Positions 62,095 to 64,000 of a stretch of DNA of 64,000 nucleotides are shown here, in pieces. The notes beneath the pieces are model-generated. The model was not told where the DNA came from. It made no database searches and saw only the letters and a list, made by a program, of their open reading frames with translations. The DNA comes from Roseivirga misakiensis (GTDB lineage Bacteria; Bacteroidota; Bacteroidia; Cytophagales; Cyclobacteriaceae). Position 1 is the stretch's first letter; every line of letters starts with the position of its first letter. A program made the translations under genes and the position numbers. The stretch covers positions 1,178,001 through 1,242,000 of the forward strand of contig NZ_MDGQ01000005.1 in the NCBI RefSeq assembly GCF_001747105.1. The letters run 5' to 3'.

Positions 62095-64000
62095 ATTGGT
62101 AAGATAATAGTAGCAGATATACCCATACCAGGTGAAGAAGTGAGGTTCCATTTGGCACCAATTTTTTTCGCTCGAGATGCTATGTTTTTTAAACCAATAC
62201 CGGAGGCTTTATTAATATTATCCATACCCTTACCGTCATCGGTAATATGAAGTAAGAGCTCAGTATTATCCTTTTGAAGTTTGATGTCAAATTTATTCGC
62301 GTTTGCATGTCTAAGTGTATTGCTGAGCAATTCCTGAACTATACGATACAAGTGCACTTCTTTTTCGATATCGAGCCTTTTATCCAAGTTTTTGGTTTCA
62401 AGAGTTACCTTCAAATTATCCAAAGAGGAGACATTTTCTTTTAAGTCGTATAAAGCAGCTTCTAAGCCGAATTTTGTCAAAACACCGGATAACATGTTAT
62501 GCGAGATTTGGCGTGTATCGTCAATGGCCTGCTTGAGCATTTTATTGACAGATTCGAATTGTTCAGGGGCAAGACCATTATCGTATCCACCTTCTAAGTG
62601 CATTTTAGCTGCGGAGAGTACACTTCCTAACCGATCATGCAATTCTTCTGCTAGGTGTTTACGTTCTTTCTCCTGGCCTTCAATCATGGCATCCAAGGCT
62701 TTGGTCTCCTGCTCCTGTAAGAGCTTGTCTACTTTCTGCTCGTAAGAGAGTACCAGATTTTTAGACTCTACTTTGATAACCTTGTTTCTTTGAATAAAGA
62801 ATACCAGACCTCCGAGCACCACAAAAAGAATACTTCCAGCAATGATTTGAGTGTTTTTTTTAGCATTTATTGCTGTTTGTTTGCTAAACATCTCTGAAGC
62901 TAACTGTCTATCTTTATTTTCCGAATGATAAAGCTCCGTGAATCCGTTTACTTCAGATTCTGATTTTTCGTTTATGTTCTTGCTGTATAGAATGAAGTAA
63001 TTAGATAAATACGAGTATGCACTATCATACTGATTTAGGTGTTTATGGTATATTGCGAGGTTTGAGTAAAGACTCATCTTGAGATTATCATGATTGGACT
63101 TTGAGTTATTTATTCTTTGCTCTGTTTCGTTAAAAAAGTATCGTGCAGAGTCAAGTTTCTGTTGATTTAGAAAATAAAAACCAAGACTGTTGTAAGTTGT
63201 AAGTAGTTTTAACCTAGAAGCATCTGAATTGAGTATCAGTTTTTTGCTCTTATTTGCGTAATAATAAACGCTGTCTTGGCTTCCGAGTTCAGAGAATACC
63301 GCACTAAGATTTTGATATAAATCAATTTTACCATTAGTATTTAATTCCTGCCGTTTTAAGTAATAGAAGCAGTTCAGTGAGTTTTTAATAATGTTTGATC
63401 TACCCAAAATCTGTTCTACCCCATAAATATGAGGTTTAGTTCTTATCTCTTTTGCCCAATTAAAATATGCTAGCCCTAAATTGTTTAATATAGCTTCTTT
63501 TCTACTTTTTATATTGGAAGCTGAATCGAATTTCAAGGCACTTTTATAATGATCAATTGCTTCAGGGAATTTTGATAATCTATCATATGATATCCCTAGG
63601 AATTCATGTGAAAGGGCAATGCTTTTTATTAATTCTCTGTTTTTATCCTCAATAGAATTTTTTAATGCAAGACTCTTAAGGTAAACTACTATTGCTGCGT
63701 CAAATGCTGATCTGGCTCTAAAGACAGACCCTCTTCTATCCAATGAGTTTGTTTGCCACTCAAAATTGTCTTTGCTCTTTGCTTGATTATAGGCCAATTC
63801 AAAGTAGAAACTTGCACTGTCGTACTCTCTTTGCCTTCTGCGTGATTCACCGTACCAGTAGTGATATTTATAGATAGAGTTCTGGTCAAATTGACTTTTA
63901 TCAACCGCATTCACATAGTCGTAGAGTTGTTTAAATTTCTTTTTGCTATGTAGTGAATTGATTGAGTCTAGAACTTCCTCTTGCTGACTCGGATTACTTT
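62091..64000 (-). CDS. TPR-containing NarX-type sensor histidine kinase, cut by right edge
   Basis: At least 636 residues on the minus strand; the frame is still open at base 64000, continuing upstream of an internal GTG at 63914, so the start is beyond the window. The N-terminal part holds tetratricopeptide repeats (AIDHYKSALKFDSASNIKSR is typical). A single transmembrane helix follows (QIIAGSILFVVLGGLVFFIQ), then a coiled-coil, a HisKA_3 domain with the acceptor His in LAEELHDRLGSVLSAAK, and an HATPase domain (ELLSNTLRHANANKF, DDGKGMDNI, GIGLKNIASRAKK). It should phosphorylate the LuxR-type regulator just downstream. Confidence 0.93.
   Translation of the reverse strand, partial: SNPSQQEEVLDSINSLHSKKKFKQLYDYVNAVDKSQFDQNSIYKYHYWYGESRRRQREYDSASFYFELAYNQAKSKDNFEWQTNSLDRRGSVFRARSAFDAAIVVYLKSLALKNSIEDKNRELIKSIALSHEFLGISYDRLSKFPEAIDHYKSALKFDSASNIKSRKEAILNNLGLAYFNWAKEIRTKPHIYGVEQILGRSNIIKNSLNCFYYLKRQELNTNGKIDLYQNLSAVFSELGSQDSVYYYANKSKKLILNSDASRLKLLTTYNSLGFYFLNQQKLDSARYFFNETEQRINNSKSNHDNLKMSLYSNLAIYHKHLNQYDSAYSYLSNYFILYSKNINEKSESEVNGFTELYHSENKDRQLASEMFSKQTAINAKKNTQIIAGSILFVVLGGLVFFIQRNKVIKVESKNLVLSYEQKVDKLLQEQETKALDAMIEGQEKERKHLAEELHDRLGSVLSAAKMHLEGGYDNGLAPEQFESVNKMLKQAIDDTRQISHNMLSGVLTKFGLEAALYDLKENVSSLDNLKVTLETKNLDKRLDIEKEVHLYRIVQELLSNTLRHANANKFDIKLQKDNTELLLHITDDGKGMDNINKASGIGLKNIASRAKKIGAKWNLTSSPGMGISATIILPI

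Overview
The window looks like chromosome from a Bacteroidota bacterium, most likely a marine or free-living member of the Cytophagales (Roseivirga/Fulvivirga-like; this is inferred from gene content, not from a search). The pointers are several TonB-dependent receptors with carboxypeptidase-regulatory N-termini, a FecI/FecR/STN-receptor trio, many LytTR regulators with LytS-type kinases, many short lipoproteins, a tRNA promoter matching the Bacteroidota TTTG / TAnnTTTG pattern, weak Shine-Dalgarno sequences and moderate-to-low GC. About 50 protein genes, one tRNA gene and several clear intrinsic terminators can be supported. Both ends cut genes: a small unknown protein at the left and a TPR histidine kinase at the right.

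Layout. 1-2277 (minus): a GmrSD/SspE-like DUF262-DUF1524 nuclease followed by two small unknown genes, a plausible defence locus. 2591-6633 (plus): ECF sigma, FecR anti-sigma and STN-domain TonB receptor. 6705-14285 (plus): a Tat-exported HisC-like aminotransferase, a lipoprotein dehydrogenase with HEAT-like region and cytochrome c, a DUF1080 lipoprotein, and a very large VPS10/sortilin-like propeller protein, closed by a strong terminator. 14359-17268 (minus): TauE/SafE exporter, amidase lipoprotein, small lipoprotein. 17601-24157: acyltransferase, membrane LytTR regulator, then a TonB receptor overlapping an SGNH-like lipoprotein whose catalytic His is replaced. 24665-24738: tRNA-Asp with promoter and terminator. 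24898-31453: DUF6134-like protein and a GNAT back to back, CBS protein, a TonB receptor divergent from a LytS/LytTR two-component system, YdeI-like protein. 31632-37612: Oar-like receptor, a possible small RNA between two terminators, serine hydrolase, DUF3820, SRPBCC-GyrI protein.

37635-39392: a HipBA module preceded by four operator-like copies at 41-43 bp spacing; the first copy is built into the terminator hairpin of the upstream gene. 39418-45052 (minus): a complete RND efflux operon (adaptor, pump, TolC). 45229-48833: NTF2-like protein, conserved small protein, second LytS/LytTR system divergent from a beta-lactamase-fold hydrolase. 48823-56087 (minus): a run of envelope proteins, including two paralogous lipoproteins with seven-fold Tyr-Trp-x-Asn-Gly repeats (probably seven-bladed propellers), a GDSL esterase, a 33-residue membrane microprotein, a DUF4932 metalloprotease-like protein, an alpha/beta hydrolase and a short TolQ-like membrane protein. 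56196-64000: another membrane LytTR regulator, a large AsmA-like protein, a small outer-membrane barrel-like protein, and a NarL-type two-component system.

The common theme is cell-surface traffic (receptors, lipoproteins, efflux) with membrane-linked transcriptional control by LytTR and ECF sigma systems. The observations most worth a second look are the phased hipBA operator array, the DUF262 locus at the left edge, the seven-repeat lipoprotein pair, and the candidate small RNA near 34940-35030.
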